From JABMPO01 sp964539785 (GTDB lineage: Bacteria; Fidelibacterota; Marinisomatia; Marinisomatales; TCS56), in contig CAZIJQ010000006.1 of assembly GCA_964539785.1 (NCBI GenBank), forward strand, positions 1 through 64,000: 64,000 bases of DNA. The letters are read 5' to 3'. The notes beneath the pieces are model-generated. The model did no database searches and was not told the DNA's origin. It saw nothing but the letters and a program-made list of their open reading frames with translations. Shown piece after piece: positions 17,000-25,453 of this stretch (its first letter is position 1; every line of letters begins with the position of its first letter). The translations under genes and the position numbers were made by a program.

Positions 17000-18112
17000 A
17001 TGATTAATAAAATGAATAAAGGATTAATACTTGTTGTATTGGCAAGTCTGATATGGGGGGGGTGTGAAGAAGAAATGTTACTTACAGAATTCACCGATTA
17101 TCAATTCCAGTATGATCCCGAGTTACGAATTGAAGCAATCCTGAATACGGAAAACCTCGAACAAACGGTAGTGCGGATCGATTATTCCATACCGATTACC
17201 GATACGACCATTTTCAACGGGCGTGATGATGACGGCGATTGGCGACCTTTCGAAGACTTGAACGGTAATGGCAAATGGGATGAATCTGAACCATTAAATG
17301 ATGACCTTGGTGAAGATGGAATTACAAGTGTCGATAACCGATTTCTTGAACCGGATGAAGGTGAAGGTGATGGATTACCCACTGCGGGCGAACCTCATAT
17401 TGATGAGCTTGATGAAATAATAGGTCAGCTGCACGATTCTACATACACGGTGGAATTGTATAATAATACCACTGGTACTAAAGTGGCTGATTTTGCCTGG
17501 CAGGCGGTGGCCGATTCCTTAACAATCTCTGGAAATGGTGATGATGAATTAGAAGAAATAGTCCATTATGGCGGTTATAAGATTTCCACCGTAATTGATT
17601 CAATTGATTATGATGACGAATATTTATTTAGGATTTCCGGTGGTTCTCGGGTGATAGAAGCGGCTTTTCAACCGGAACCACCTGTAACTTTTCTTACCGA
17701 TTTTTTCACAATGAATAATGACACGCTGATGGTGACCGAAGAAGATTCACTGGCACCCATATGGACTACCGGCAGCGAACCGATTGTGTACTGGGTGAAA
17801 ATTGAACGAATTTTCCAGCCGGATTCTATCGAAATAATCGCCGATCACCCAGCCACACCAATTAGCCTGGAAAACGGTATCTATCTCGGGGGCGATTTCA
17901 CCACATTTTATTTCCCTGGCCTGTATCGTTGGACAGTCTACGTCCCCAGTCATAATTATGGTCAATATGTGTATTCATCATTACCGATTACCGATTCCAG
18001 TATCAGCAACTGGCGTGATGAAAATGATAATGTTGTTCTTGGTTGCGCCGGTTCCATGGCCGGTCGGTCCATCTATGTTCGAATCGATAAAGAAGTCGAA
18101 AAATTGCAGTAA
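17000..18112 (+). CDS. DUF4249-like outer-membrane lipoprotein partner of the TonB receptor
   Basis: This 370-residue protein has a lipobox (ASLIWGGC, Cys near residue 22) and a beta-rich body. The opening LRIEAILNTENLEQTVVRID and the repeated strand pattern fit the DUF4249 family, whose genes commonly follow TonB receptor genes. Residues about 75-130 carry acidic loops (NGRDDDGDW, DLNGNGKWDE, PDEGEGDG) that look like calcium sites and are inserted relative to a plain DUF4249 domain. It probably captures ligand for the receptor upstream. The family call is moderate. Confidence 0.65.
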   Translation: MINKMNKGLILVVLASLIWGGCEEEMLLTEFTDYQFQYDPELRIEAILNTENLEQTVVRIDYSIPITDTTIFNGRDDDGDWRPFEDLNGNGKWDESEPLNDDLGEDGITSVDNRFLEPDEGEGDGLPTAGEPHIDELDEIIGQLHDSTYTVELYNNTTGTKVADFAWQAVADSLTISGNGDDELEEIVHYGGYKISTVIDSIDYDDEYLFRISGGSRVIEAAFQPEPPVTFLTDFFTMNNDTLMVTEEDSLAPIWTTGSEPIVYWVKIERIFQPDSIEIIADHPATPISLENGIYLGGDFTTFYFPGLYRWTVYVPSHNYGQYVYSSLPITDSSISNWRDENDNVVLGCAGSMAGRSIYVRIDKEVEKLQ

Positions 18113-18379
18113 ATCAGCTATTAGGAATTATTAATCAAATACTGTGACAACCAATTCAGCTAGTGGCTGTCGTATTGCTATGAATCTATGCTTTTACAGC
18201 CAACTCTCCCTGTCTCTTGATCCGATTTCCGGAATGCAGGCGTTCTATTGCCCGATTGGATTGGCGCTGATCGGTACCAATTTGCCTGAGAAACTTCCTA
18301 TTATTGTAATAAAATCTGCTTTAGATAGTGAAGATCCTCCTAGGCTGTAAAATCTAGTTGATTGACAACGTTGGATGGC

Positions 18380-18415
18380 AGGGGTCGGTTGATTACCGAC
18401 CCCTCCTTAGTTTTA
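18380..18415 (+). terminator. Rho-independent terminator after the TonB receptor operon
   Basis: A 10-bp perfect stem (aggggtcggt with accgacccct) around TGATT is followed by ccttagtttta. It lies 268 bases after the lipoprotein stop. The stretch 18113-18379 holds no convincing gene. Confidence 0.65.
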
Positions 18416-18445
18416 TACCTTCCAAAAAAATAAGATCAATTGGCT

Positions 18446-18469
18446 AATTAAGACTTTCCAGTCTTAATT
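18446..18469. promoter_or_regulatory. Perfect inverted repeat overlapping the ribosome-binding region
   Basis: aattaagact (18446-18455), loop TTCC, agtcttaatt (18460-18469) is a perfect 10-bp dyad ending 8 bases before the ferredoxin gene start. It could be an operator or an mRNA hairpin limiting ribosome access. It does not match the TTGAT-N4-ATCAA consensus of FNR. Confidence 0.5.
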
Positions 18470-18477
18470 TATTGGGC

Positions 18478-19524
18478 ATGAAAAATAAACAAAACTCGCA
18501 TCTGAAATCTGCCAGTTTAAGAATTAAACCCTTTGCCTGGTCGCTACGGAACTGGGTTCAACTTGCGGTTTTGATATTGACTATGTTAATCGGTCTCCAA
18601 TTCTATTTTTGGGTAAGGCAGATTGAATCCGGAGGGGTGGTTTCTGTTGGACGGCCACCGGGAGTGGAAGGCTTTCTGCCCATTGGCTCATTGATGGGCT
18701 GGAAATACTTTTTTCTAACTGGTGACTGGGATCCGGTGCACCCGGCCGGAATGGTAATCCTTGGATTTGCAGTTTTGATTTCCTTTGTTTTGCGCAAATC
18801 GTTCTGTGGCTGGTTTTGCCCGGTCGGAACTATTTCTGAATGGCTTTGGCGGTTAGGGCGTGGTAAGAATGGCCGCAACATACTTCCTCCGAAATGGCTT
18901 GATATTCCCTTGCGCAGTTTGAAATATATATTGCTGGCCTTTTTTGCCTGGGCTGTACTATCAATGGGTTCCGACTCGCTGGAACGCTTTTTTGCACTGC
19001 CATACTGGAAAGTTTCAGATATCAAAATGCTGTATTTTTTTACCGGGATGTCCGGCACAGCGGCGATTGTGATATTAATTCTGGTGGTTGGTTCAATATT
19101 CATTCGCAATTTCTGGTGCCGTTATCTTTGCCCGTATGGTGCACTTACCGGAATATTCGGTTTTCTGGGACCCACCAGAATCAAGCGTGACGAATCAACC
19201 TGTATCGATTGTAATCTCTGTGCCAAAGTTTGTCCAGCCTATTTGCCAGTTGATGTAAAACCCCAAATCATCAGCGCTGAATGCACTGGCTGTGCCAGTT
19301 GTGTAGATGTTTGTCCCGTGAAAGATACTCTGGATTTCAAAACTATCGGTCTGCCTACTGAATTCTGGACCAGCCGTAAACTGGCCTTAACGGTTGGAGG
19401 ATTATTTATCTTACTGGTAATTACCGCTCGTATCAGCGGCGGTTGGGCTTCCCACGTTTCCATAGAGGAAATCCGGTCGATCCTGCCCGATATTGATTTC
19501 TTAAAACACACTTCCGGTTTTTAA
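18478..19524 (+). CDS. NapH/CcoG-like membrane polyferredoxin
   Basis: This 348-residue protein has a membrane helix at about 25-45, further helices near 85, 145, 195 and 300, the paired cysteine motifs SFCGWFCPVG and FWCRYLCPYG, and two [4Fe-4S] clusters: CIDCNLCAKVC with CP (about 241-252) and CTGCASCVDVCPV. This is the layout of NapH/NosR/CcoG-type electron-transfer proteins that pass quinol electrons to periplasmic reductases or reduce metal centres. No reductase genes lie beside it. The Crp/Fnr regulator downstream suggests redox control. ATG at 18478 is preferred over an in-frame TTG at 18472. Confidence 0.85.
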   Translation: MKNKQNSHLKSASLRIKPFAWSLRNWVQLAVLILTMLIGLQFYFWVRQIESGGVVSVGRPPGVEGFLPIGSLMGWKYFFLTGDWDPVHPAGMVILGFAVLISFVLRKSFCGWFCPVGTISEWLWRLGRGKNGRNILPPKWLDIPLRSLKYILLAFFAWAVLSMGSDSLERFFALPYWKVSDIKMLYFFTGMSGTAAIVILILVVGSIFIRNFWCRYLCPYGALTGIFGFLGPTRIKRDESTCIDCNLCAKVCPAYLPVDVKPQIISAECTGCASCVDVCPVKDTLDFKTIGLPTEFWTSRKLALTVGGLFILLVITARISGGWASHVSIEEIRSILPDIDFLKHTSGF

Positions 19525-19554
19525 TTCACTCACGATCAGCGCGCTAAGAGTGGG

Positions 19555-19574
19555 TCAATCAATTTCGTGATTGA
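19555..19574. promoter_or_regulatory. Operator-like dyad over the -35 region of the Crp/Fnr gene
   Basis: tcaatca and tgattga (7-bp arms, 6-base spacer ATTTCG) form a perfect dyad. Its right arm overlaps the -35 hexamer of the promoter at 19571-19599, so a bound protein would block transcription. The half-site resembles a Crp/Fnr-type ligand site, consistent with autorepression. Confidence 0.5.
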
Positions 19575-19599
19575 TCTATATTTCCATCAACTATATATT
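19571..19599 (+). promoter_or_regulatory. Sigma-70-like promoter of the Crp/Fnr gene
   Basis: TTGATC (19571-19576), 17 bases, TATATT (19594-19599). Transcription would begin near 19606 and leave a leader of about 60 bases. Confidence 0.55.
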
Positions 19600-19617
19600 G
19601 TCGGGGAACAACTTAAT

Positions 19618-19642
19618 GATATCATTTGGAATGAATGATATC
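19618..19642. promoter_or_regulatory. Second dyad in the Crp/Fnr gene leader
   Basis: gatatcatt (19618-19626) and aatgatatc (19634-19642) are perfect 9-bp arms with a 7-base spacer, centred 65 bp downstream of the first dyad and 25 bases before the start codon. It may be a roadblock operator or an mRNA hairpin. Confidence 0.5.
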
Positions 19643-19666
19643 GAATTGATATACGGAAGGTAAAAA

Positions 19667-20344
19667 ATGGCTGAAAAAACCAAATTATGGTATTTACAGA
19701 ATTTTAATTTATTTGAAGACATGGATGAGAATACCATGATGGGACTCGATCAAAATTCTCGGATGCAGGAAACCCCTAAAAAAGAGATTATCTATTTTCC
19801 GGATGAACCCAATAATACGATTTATTTTCTCAAGTCCGGAAAAATCAAAATCTCCCGAGTAACGGAAGATGGGCGATCTACTTCAATTCAACTGATTGGA
19901 CCGGGGGAGATATTTGGCGAAAGTGCCATCCTGGGCCAGGAGCGGCATGAGAACAGCGCCGAAGTTGTGGAGGATGCCATAATCTGTTCCATCAGTAAGG
20001 AAAATTTTGAAGAGCTGCTAATTAAAAGCCCCCGTTTAAATCGCAGTGTAAACAAATTCATTGGTTTCCGCTTGCGGAAGATTGAATCACATATCGAGGA
20101 TCTGGTGTTTAAAAATGCCCGTGAGCGGATAGAAGCATTCCTGAGCCGATATATCAATACTTTTGGAAAAAAAATGATTGATGGCTGGATGGTTCGACCG
20201 TTTCTCAATCATCAGGAAATTGCTGAACTCACTGCCACTACCCGCCAAACTGTTAATTCGATCCTGAATGATATGGTGCAGGAACAAAAAATTGAATATA
20301 CCCGCCGCTATTTGAGAACTACCTCAGTAGACTGGTTGCAATAA
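19667..20344 (+). CDS. Crp/Fnr-family transcription regulator
   Basis: This 225-residue regulator has a cyclic-nucleotide-type beta-barrel (IYFLKSGKIKISRVTEDGR, LIGPGEIFGESAILG), a long dimer helix (about 125-150) and a winged helix-turn-helix with LNHQEIAELTATTRQTVNSIL. It has no cysteine cluster of the FNR iron-sulfur type, so it may sense another ligand. GGAAGG precedes the ATG. Its neighbours are a polyferredoxin, a CPEC thioredoxin-fold protein and DoxX, which points to redox or respiratory control. Dyads in its own promoter region suggest autoregulation. Confidence 0.9.
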   Translation: MAEKTKLWYLQNFNLFEDMDENTMMGLDQNSRMQETPKKEIIYFPDEPNNTIYFLKSGKIKISRVTEDGRSTSIQLIGPGEIFGESAILGQERHENSAEVVEDAIICSISKENFEELLIKSPRLNRSVNKFIGFRLRKIESHIEDLVFKNARERIEAFLSRYINTFGKKMIDGWMVRPFLNHQEIAELTATTRQTVNSILNDMVQEQKIEYTRRYLRTTSVDWLQ

Positions 20345-20402
20345 GCATTTCTGTCATCTAACCGACAATTTACCCGCCCGCTGCCTGCTAAGTTCGTGAG
20401 GC

Positions 20403-20726
20403 ATGAAAAATGAAATTAGCAGCAAAAACACCCTGGTTGAACTGTCCGTACGCGGTGATTGTCCCGAATGTGATCTGATAGAATCACAACTTAAATATCT
20501 GGGCGAGGCTACCGGTCGTTTCCGGGTTCGGATTTATAATCTTGACCGGGATAAGAATATTCCTAATACAAGATGCAGCAGCATAACGCCAGCCATTTGG
20601 ATTGCCGGAAAATTATCTTATCTGGGGGCGATGGACCCTAACCGATTTATGGAAAAAATTGATCAGATTCAAATGAACAATTCTATTGTTAACAACCACA
20701 AAAGGAGGTTGAAATGGAACAATTGA
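20403..20726 (+). CDS. Thioredoxin-fold protein with CPEC motif
   Basis: This 107-residue cytoplasmic protein has the active-site pair in GDCPECD (Cys about 20 and 23), followed by a helix and the loop SITPAIWIAGKL, where the cis-proline of thioredoxin folds is expected. It resembles small glutaredoxin/thioredoxin-like proteins, although CPEC is not the classical CGPC or CPYC. The last 15 residues (NNHKRRLKWNN) come from sequence that also holds the ribosome site of the next gene, and the two genes overlap by 13 bases. The pairing with DoxX suggests a thiol-redox unit. Confidence 0.7.
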   Translation: MKNEISSKNTLVELSVRGDCPECDLIESQLKYLGEATGRFRVRIYNLDRDKNIPNTRCSSITPAIWIAGKLSYLGAMDPNRFMEKIDQIQMNNSIVNNHKRRLKWNN

Positions 20727-21112
20727 AAAATAACTCACACTGGCTTATCCGGTTAGCGCTGGCGGCCACATTTATTTACCACGGCTTGGCTAAATTTCCC
20801 ATGGCTGCCATGATGGCGGAAGGCATGGGAATGCCTGTGTTCATGGTATACATGTTGGCAATCATGGAGGTGGCCGGTGGACTGTTGATTCTCTACGGTG
20901 GCGTCGGTCCAAATTGGGCTACACAGATCGCTGGAGGAGTTTTTGCCATGGTGATGCTGGGTGCTATATTTATGGTACACTGGTCCAACGGCTGGAATTT
21001 TATGGCCGGCTATGGTGAAGGCACTAATAATATGGGTGGCATGGAGTTTCAGGTATTGATTTTTGCGGTCTCGCTGTTTCTGGTAGCGCAGGGCAACACA
21101 ATTAATGAATAA
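20714..21112 (+). CDS. DoxX-family membrane protein
   Basis: This 132-residue protein has four predicted membrane helices, starting HWLIRLALAATFIYHGLAKF, the family hallmark near the N-terminus, then MLAIMEVAGGLLILYGGV and the late MEFQVLIFAVSLFLVAQG. DoxX-like proteins are small quinone- or thiol-linked membrane proteins whose exact activity varies. AGGAGG lies inside the upstream gene, 6 bases before the start. It is probably co-expressed with the CPEC protein. Confidence 0.85.
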   Translation: MEQLKNNSHWLIRLALAATFIYHGLAKFPMAAMMAEGMGMPVFMVYMLAIMEVAGGLLILYGGVGPNWATQIAGGVFAMVMLGAIFMVHWSNGWNFMAGYGEGTNNMGGMEFQVLIFAVSLFLVAQGNTINE

Positions 21113-21130
21113 TTGAACAGCCGGTAAATA

Positions 21131-21166
21131 AACGGGGAAGCAGCAGTAGTTGTTTCCCCGTTTTAT
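21131..21166 (+). terminator. Rho-independent terminator after DoxX gene
   Basis: A 9-bp stem (aacggggaa with ttccccgtt) with a 14-base loop is followed by ttatta. It lies 18 bases after the stop codon. Confidence 0.75.
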
Positions 21167-21290
21167 TATATAATTACTCTTGCAGGGATCCTGGAGCGGT
21201 TTACATGATAACACAGAGTTTATTATCTAGATAAACTGTAAATTGCATTCCAAATATATGTTTAATTAAGATGGTCTACGGGAGTAAAAA

Positions 21291-23702
21291 ATGAAGAAGT
21301 TTATAATTTGTTTGTTAATAATTATGTCAATGATTTTCGCCCAGTATATACCTTTCGGATCGGTAGCGGAACTTGATGATGCCGGTGCGGTAAATGTAAA
21401 TCCCGCCGGACTTGGAATTAGCAGGAATTTTAACAGTCAATTTCTGGTACCGATTAATTATGCCAATCCGGATTCTCAAGACTTTAATTTTTCAGTGACA
21501 GCTCAGGCTGAGAACAGTGGCTTCGGGTATACCTATAATTCTGATGGTTATGATTTATTTCACATGGGCAGTGGTCAAGCCCTGGATTGGGGACTCTATT
21601 TTGGTTTTATGTCGCATATCAGCAAGCGTGGTTACGAGGCTATTGATATGGGATTGCTTTGGCGCGGATTCAAGTGGCTTTCCCTGGGAGCCAGTTGGAA
21701 AAACATCTATTCGAGGGATAAACTCGACCAACCCCTTAATCTGGGATTGGCTGTTCGTCCTTTTGGTAGCAGGTTGACAATCAGTTATGATCAAACTCTC
21801 ATGGTTGATATCGATTCGGACGAAGTGTCAAGCACAGAAAGTATAATAGGACTAAATGCAGAAATATTTCCCGGGATTGGATTGATCACCGGTTACAATG
21901 CTGAATCGGAATCGATACAACTTGGTTTATCGGTTAATTATAGTTTTAGTGGCATCGAAAGCTACAGCACTATTGATCAATCTGACGGTTTGCAGGATGC
22001 AGGTTTGCTGGGTGTTTCAACTAATATAGATCGAAAAAGAACCTTAATTAAATCCAAGAAACCTAATTTTGTTACAATTCGTTTTTCACATGGTATCGAA
22101 GATTCGCCAGGTCCAAGGGCCTTTTTCGGTGATCGTATGGTCACGCTTCGCGGGGCTATTCGACAGATAGATTTATTGACCGAGGATAGGGATGTGGAAG
22201 GAGTTGTGATTTATCCGGAAGGATTTGGAATGGGGTTTGGAATGAGGACCGAATTACGGGATGCTTTTATTCGGCTACAGTCCAATGGGAAAAAAATCTA
22301 TGTGTTCTCAGATTATTTAACTGATAGCCAATATTCGCTGATATCAATGGCGGATGGAATTTATCTGAATAATGGCGGAATATTACTAATTGACGGGATT
22401 GGGATTGGACCGGCATTCTGGAAAGGTACATTTGAAAAGCTGGGATTGAAAGCACAGTATTACCGTCGTGGTAAATATAAAAGCGCCGCGGAAACTTATA
22501 CCCGGGAAAATATGTCCGAATCGAGTCGTGAAGCCTTAAGTGCGATTCTGGCAGATGTAGATGAAATTTATCGTAATTCGTTTATGGATCGTTCTGGTAT
22601 GACCGACAGTCTACTGAATGAAATATTTGATCAAGCTCTTTTTACTGCGGAACAAGCTATTGCTTATGGTTTGATCGATGGCGCCTTTCATCCGGATCAG
22701 AAAGCGCAGATTATTGAGGATATCGTTGGAGAGGAAATCAATATTGTCAAAGTACGGAAATGGGCGCGGAAATGGGACTATGATTGGAAAGCCGGAATTA
22801 AACCGGGAATCGCCCTGATATATGCCGAAGGACCAATCTTACCTGGTAAAAGCGTTCCTTCACCATTCGGTCGCAACAAGCAGATCGGTTCAGTAACTAC
22901 GTCCAATGCAATACGGCAGGCACGGGAGGATGAGACGATCCAGGCGATTGTTCTTCGCATCAACAGTCCTGGTGGTTCGGTGCTGGCATCTGAAGATATC
23001 TGGCGCGAGGTTTATCGAACTACAAACCCAGATTCGGCCGATGAAAAATATCGCAAGCCGGTTTATGTTTCCATGGGAAATGTCGCAGCTTCAGGTGGCT
23101 ATTATATTGCCTGTGCCGCTGATACAATTGTGGCCGATGCGGCCTGCATTACCGGATCAATCGGGGTGCTGGCAGGTAAAATATCATTGGGTGGACTATT
23201 TGAGAAAATTGGTTATAATGTCGACATGCTGGTGGCAGAACCCCACGCCGATATGTTCGGTGCCCATCGTGCTTTCTCCGAGCAGGAAGGGCAAAGTATG
23301 CAGGGTGTTGTCGATAGTTATTACGATCAATTCCTGAAACGGGTGGCCGATGGCCGTGGAATGACCCGTGATGAAGTGGATTCAGTGGCGCAGGGGAGAA
23401 TCTGGTCCGGGGTTGAAGCCAAGAATATTGGATTAGTAGATGAATTAGGTGGTTTACGTGAAACAATATTACTGGCCAAAAAACGGATTGGATTAGCTGA
23501 GACCGAAGAAGTAGGTCTTAAAATATTTTCCGGAGTTGAACGAAAAAGTCTCAATTTAAAGTTGGAATCCGCTTCCATATTGTTCGATGAAATTGAAAAA
23601 TTAAATCCGGATGTAGATGTGAAACTGATACTTGATCGAATTGCTTTATTAAATGGCGAACCGGCCTTGTATCTTATGGAGGAGATGACTCCAATACAAT
23701 AA
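21291..23702 (+). CDS. sppA: SppA signal-peptide peptidase fused to an N-terminal outer-membrane-like barrel domain
   Basis: This 803-residue protein contains a complete two-lobed SppA (S49). The catalytic Lys is in GKYKSA (about residue 397) and the Ser in NVAASGGYYIA (Ser601), the known Ser-Lys dyad of the long SppA type. SppA cleaves leftover signal peptides and membrane protein fragments. Ahead of it, after a signal peptide (MKKFIICLLIIMSMIFAQ), lie about 230 residues with NVNPAGLGISRNFNSQFLVP and repeated amphipathic strands, like PorV/FadL-type barrel starts. Normal long SppA is about 600 residues. The gene stands alone after a terminator. Confidence 0.85.
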   Translation: MKKFIICLLIIMSMIFAQYIPFGSVAELDDAGAVNVNPAGLGISRNFNSQFLVPINYANPDSQDFNFSVTAQAENSGFGYTYNSDGYDLFHMGSGQALDWGLYFGFMSHISKRGYEAIDMGLLWRGFKWLSLGASWKNIYSRDKLDQPLNLGLAVRPFGSRLTISYDQTLMVDIDSDEVSSTESIIGLNAEIFPGIGLITGYNAESESIQLGLSVNYSFSGIESYSTIDQSDGLQDAGLLGVSTNIDRKRTLIKSKKPNFVTIRFSHGIEDSPGPRAFFGDRMVTLRGAIRQIDLLTEDRDVEGVVIYPEGFGMGFGMRTELRDAFIRLQSNGKKIYVFSDYLTDSQYSLISMADGIYLNNGGILLIDGIGIGPAFWKGTFEKLGLKAQYYRRGKYKSAAETYTRENMSESSREALSAILADVDEIYRNSFMDRSGMTDSLLNEIFDQALFTAEQAIAYGLIDGAFHPDQKAQIIEDIVGEEINIVKVRKWARKWDYDWKAGIKPGIALIYAEGPILPGKSVPSPFGRNKQIGSVTTSNAIRQAREDETIQAIVLRINSPGGSVLASEDIWREVYRTTNPDSADEKYRKPVYVSMGNVAASGGYYIACAADTIVADAACITGSIGVLAGKISLGGLFEKIGYNVDMLVAEPHADMFGAHRAFSEQEGQSMQGVVDSYYDQFLKRVADGRGMTRDEVDSVAQGRIWSGVEAKNIGLVDELGGLRETILLAKKRIGLAETEEVGLKIFSGVERKSLNLKLESASILFDEIEKLNPDVDVKLILDRIALLNGEPALYLMEEMTPIQ

Positions 23703-23743
23703 AGTTGTTAATACCAAATTTTGGAAATTGAAGGGAGACTGGC

Positions 23744-24406
23744 ATGCCAAAAATCGGTGTAGTTCTTTCAGGCTGTGGAGTTTATGATGGAACCGAAATT
23801 CATGAAGCGGTTATTACTTTATTGGCACTGGATCAGGCAGGGGTAGAGTCAGTGATTATGGCTCCGAATATTGGACAACTGCACGTGGTCAACCATCTTA
23901 GCGGTGAAGAAATGCAGATGGAAAACCGCAACGTACTGGTTGAATCGGCACGTATTGCCAGGGGTAATATTCGTGATATTGCTTTGATGAACAGTACTGA
24001 TCTGGATGCATTAATATTTCCGGGTGGATTTGGAGTAGCTAAAAATTTGAGTGATTTTGCAATGGTTGGTGCCGATTGCGAAATTAATCCTGATATATTG
24101 CGACTAACATCAGAGATTATTGAAGCCAATAAACCAATTGGCGCTATTTGTATCGCCCCGGCTTTCCTTGCCAAAATATTGGAATTGATGGGTAAATCAG
24201 CGAATTTGACAATTGGTGATGATGAATCAACGGCGAAGAATATTGTCCAAATGGGCAGCAAACATACGGTTTGTAATGCAGGTGACATACTTGTAGATGA
24301 AACAAATAAAATAGTATCTACACCAGCCTATATGGTCGGGCTGCGTATCAGTGAAGTTGCAATTGGAATTGAAAAATTGGTTGCAAAATTAATTTCTATG
24401 TTATAA
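23744..24406 (+). CDS. elbB: ElbB-like DJ-1/PfpI-family glyoxalase
   Basis: This 220-residue protein matches ElbB (isoprenoid biosynthesis protein with amidotransferase-like domain): KIGVVLSGCGVYDGTEIHEA at the start, LIFPGGFGVAKNLSDFA, and the nucleophile elbow IGAICIAPAFLAKIL with the cysteine of the DJ-1 superfamily. The E. coli protein has weak glyoxalase activity. Its true physiological role is unclear. GGGAG lies before the ATG, and the gene is 41 bases after sppA, so they may share a transcript. Confidence 0.9.
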   Translation: MPKIGVVLSGCGVYDGTEIHEAVITLLALDQAGVESVIMAPNIGQLHVVNHLSGEEMQMENRNVLVESARIARGNIRDIALMNSTDLDALIFPGGFGVAKNLSDFAMVGADCEINPDILRLTSEIIEANKPIGAICIAPAFLAKILELMGKSANLTIGDDESTAKNIVQMGSKHTVCNAGDILVDETNKIVSTPAYMVGLRISEVAIGIEKLVAKLISML

Positions 24407-24432
24407 ATGAAAGGACGGCGATTGGGGTCTTG

Positions 24433-25446
24433 CTATTTCACCAAGTCAACGTCTACTGATCCGAGTCCAATGGAGATATCCAGTTCAATATTTGGATAGC
24501 GCTCGTTAAAATCCGTTGTACTCCATTCTTTATGTCCGGTTTTTACCATTTCATCCACATCAATTGAAGATAAAAAGCTATCTTCAACTCGGAGGGTAAT
24601 ATTAGCCTTTTCAGGCAACACCAGATCCAGTGATCCCAGTCCCACTTCAATATCACCAACAAGATCGTATTTCTGTTTACTGAAATCGATATAAGCTGAT
24701 CCAAGTCCAATATCAAGATTAATATATTTTGCCCGCAAATTCCCCAGTCCATAAGCGTTCAAATCACCAAGACCACTTTCAATATAAACTTCTTTGCATT
24801 TTGTTTTGTTAGGCTTATCAATCTTCAGCTTGGTATCGCTCAAACCGCAATCCATTTCTAGATTTGAAATAGTTAAGTCGGTCAAATCTATATCAGTTTC
24901 GCCCACCCCGAAATCCAATTCCAGATTGATCAGAATTTCCGGCGGAAGTTTGAAATCAAATTCTTGAGAATATTCATTATTTAGATCAGAAAAATTAAAT
25001 TTAAATCTGATACCATCTTCCTCCTCCTCGCTTTCACTTGAGCGACTGCTGCTGCGGCTATGGATGTGACTAATATCATCCTCATCTCGGGTATGCTCAT
25101 CCTTGAGTCTTGCTGTAAAAACACCCTTGGAACCGTAGTCTTCATAATTGACAACCGGTGTAAAATCGTCTGAATTATATTTGATTGTGCCGGTAATCAT
25201 ATTTTTTTTGCCAGCTTCGATGTCAAGTGATCCCAGGGAATAATCGAATTTGACCTCCAGGTAGTCCACATCGGAAACATTATAGGAATAATTCTCGGTG
25301 CTATAGTCACCTCTATCGGTTTTACCGGATGAGTGCTCATCATGGTTTTTAAAAACTTTAATAATCGGTAGGTTGGGTCGAATTGTCAGAATTTGGCTAA
25401 ACCCAAAACTGAATAATAACAAGCATAGCAGAAGCAATTTTCTCAT
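24433..25446 (-). CDS. Secreted toast-rack (LiaF-related) beta-repeat protein
   Basis: This protein of about 337 residues has a signal peptide (LLLLCLLLFSFGFSQ). A toast-rack-type opening follows (FDYSLGSLDIEAG), then an acidic Ser/Glu linker (SSSRSSESEEEEDG, about 135-150). The C-terminal half repeats LDFGVGETDIDL, MDCGLSDTKLKI, SGLGDLNAYGL, IGLGSAYIDF, VGLGSLDLVL and IGLGSVDVDL, six strands of about 21 residues consistent with a beta-solenoid. It is the last gene of the sigma-factor operon, starting 7 bases after the previous stop. The ATG at 25446 gives a clean signal peptide. Confidence 0.75.
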   Translation of the reverse strand: MRKLLLLCLLLFSFGFSQILTIRPNLPIIKVFKNHDEHSSGKTDRGDYSTENYSYNVSDVDYLEVKFDYSLGSLDIEAGKKNMITGTIKYNSDDFTPVVNYEDYGSKGVFTARLKDEHTRDEDDISHIHSRSSSRSSESEEEEDGIRFKFNFSDLNNEYSQEFDFKLPPEILINLELDFGVGETDIDLTDLTISNLEMDCGLSDTKLKIDKPNKTKCKEVYIESGLGDLNAYGLGNLRAKYINLDIGLGSAYIDFSKQKYDLVGDIEVGLGSLDLVLPEKANITLRVEDSFLSSIDVDEMVKTGHKEWSTTDFNERYPNIELDISIGLGSVDVDLVK

Positions 25447-25453
25447 TTTGTTC

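Noticed and set aside
18144..18350. 68-codon open frame after the DUF4249-like gene
   Set aside because: There is no ribosome site, family match or sensible amino-acid pattern, and it precedes the operon terminator, so it is probably untranslated.
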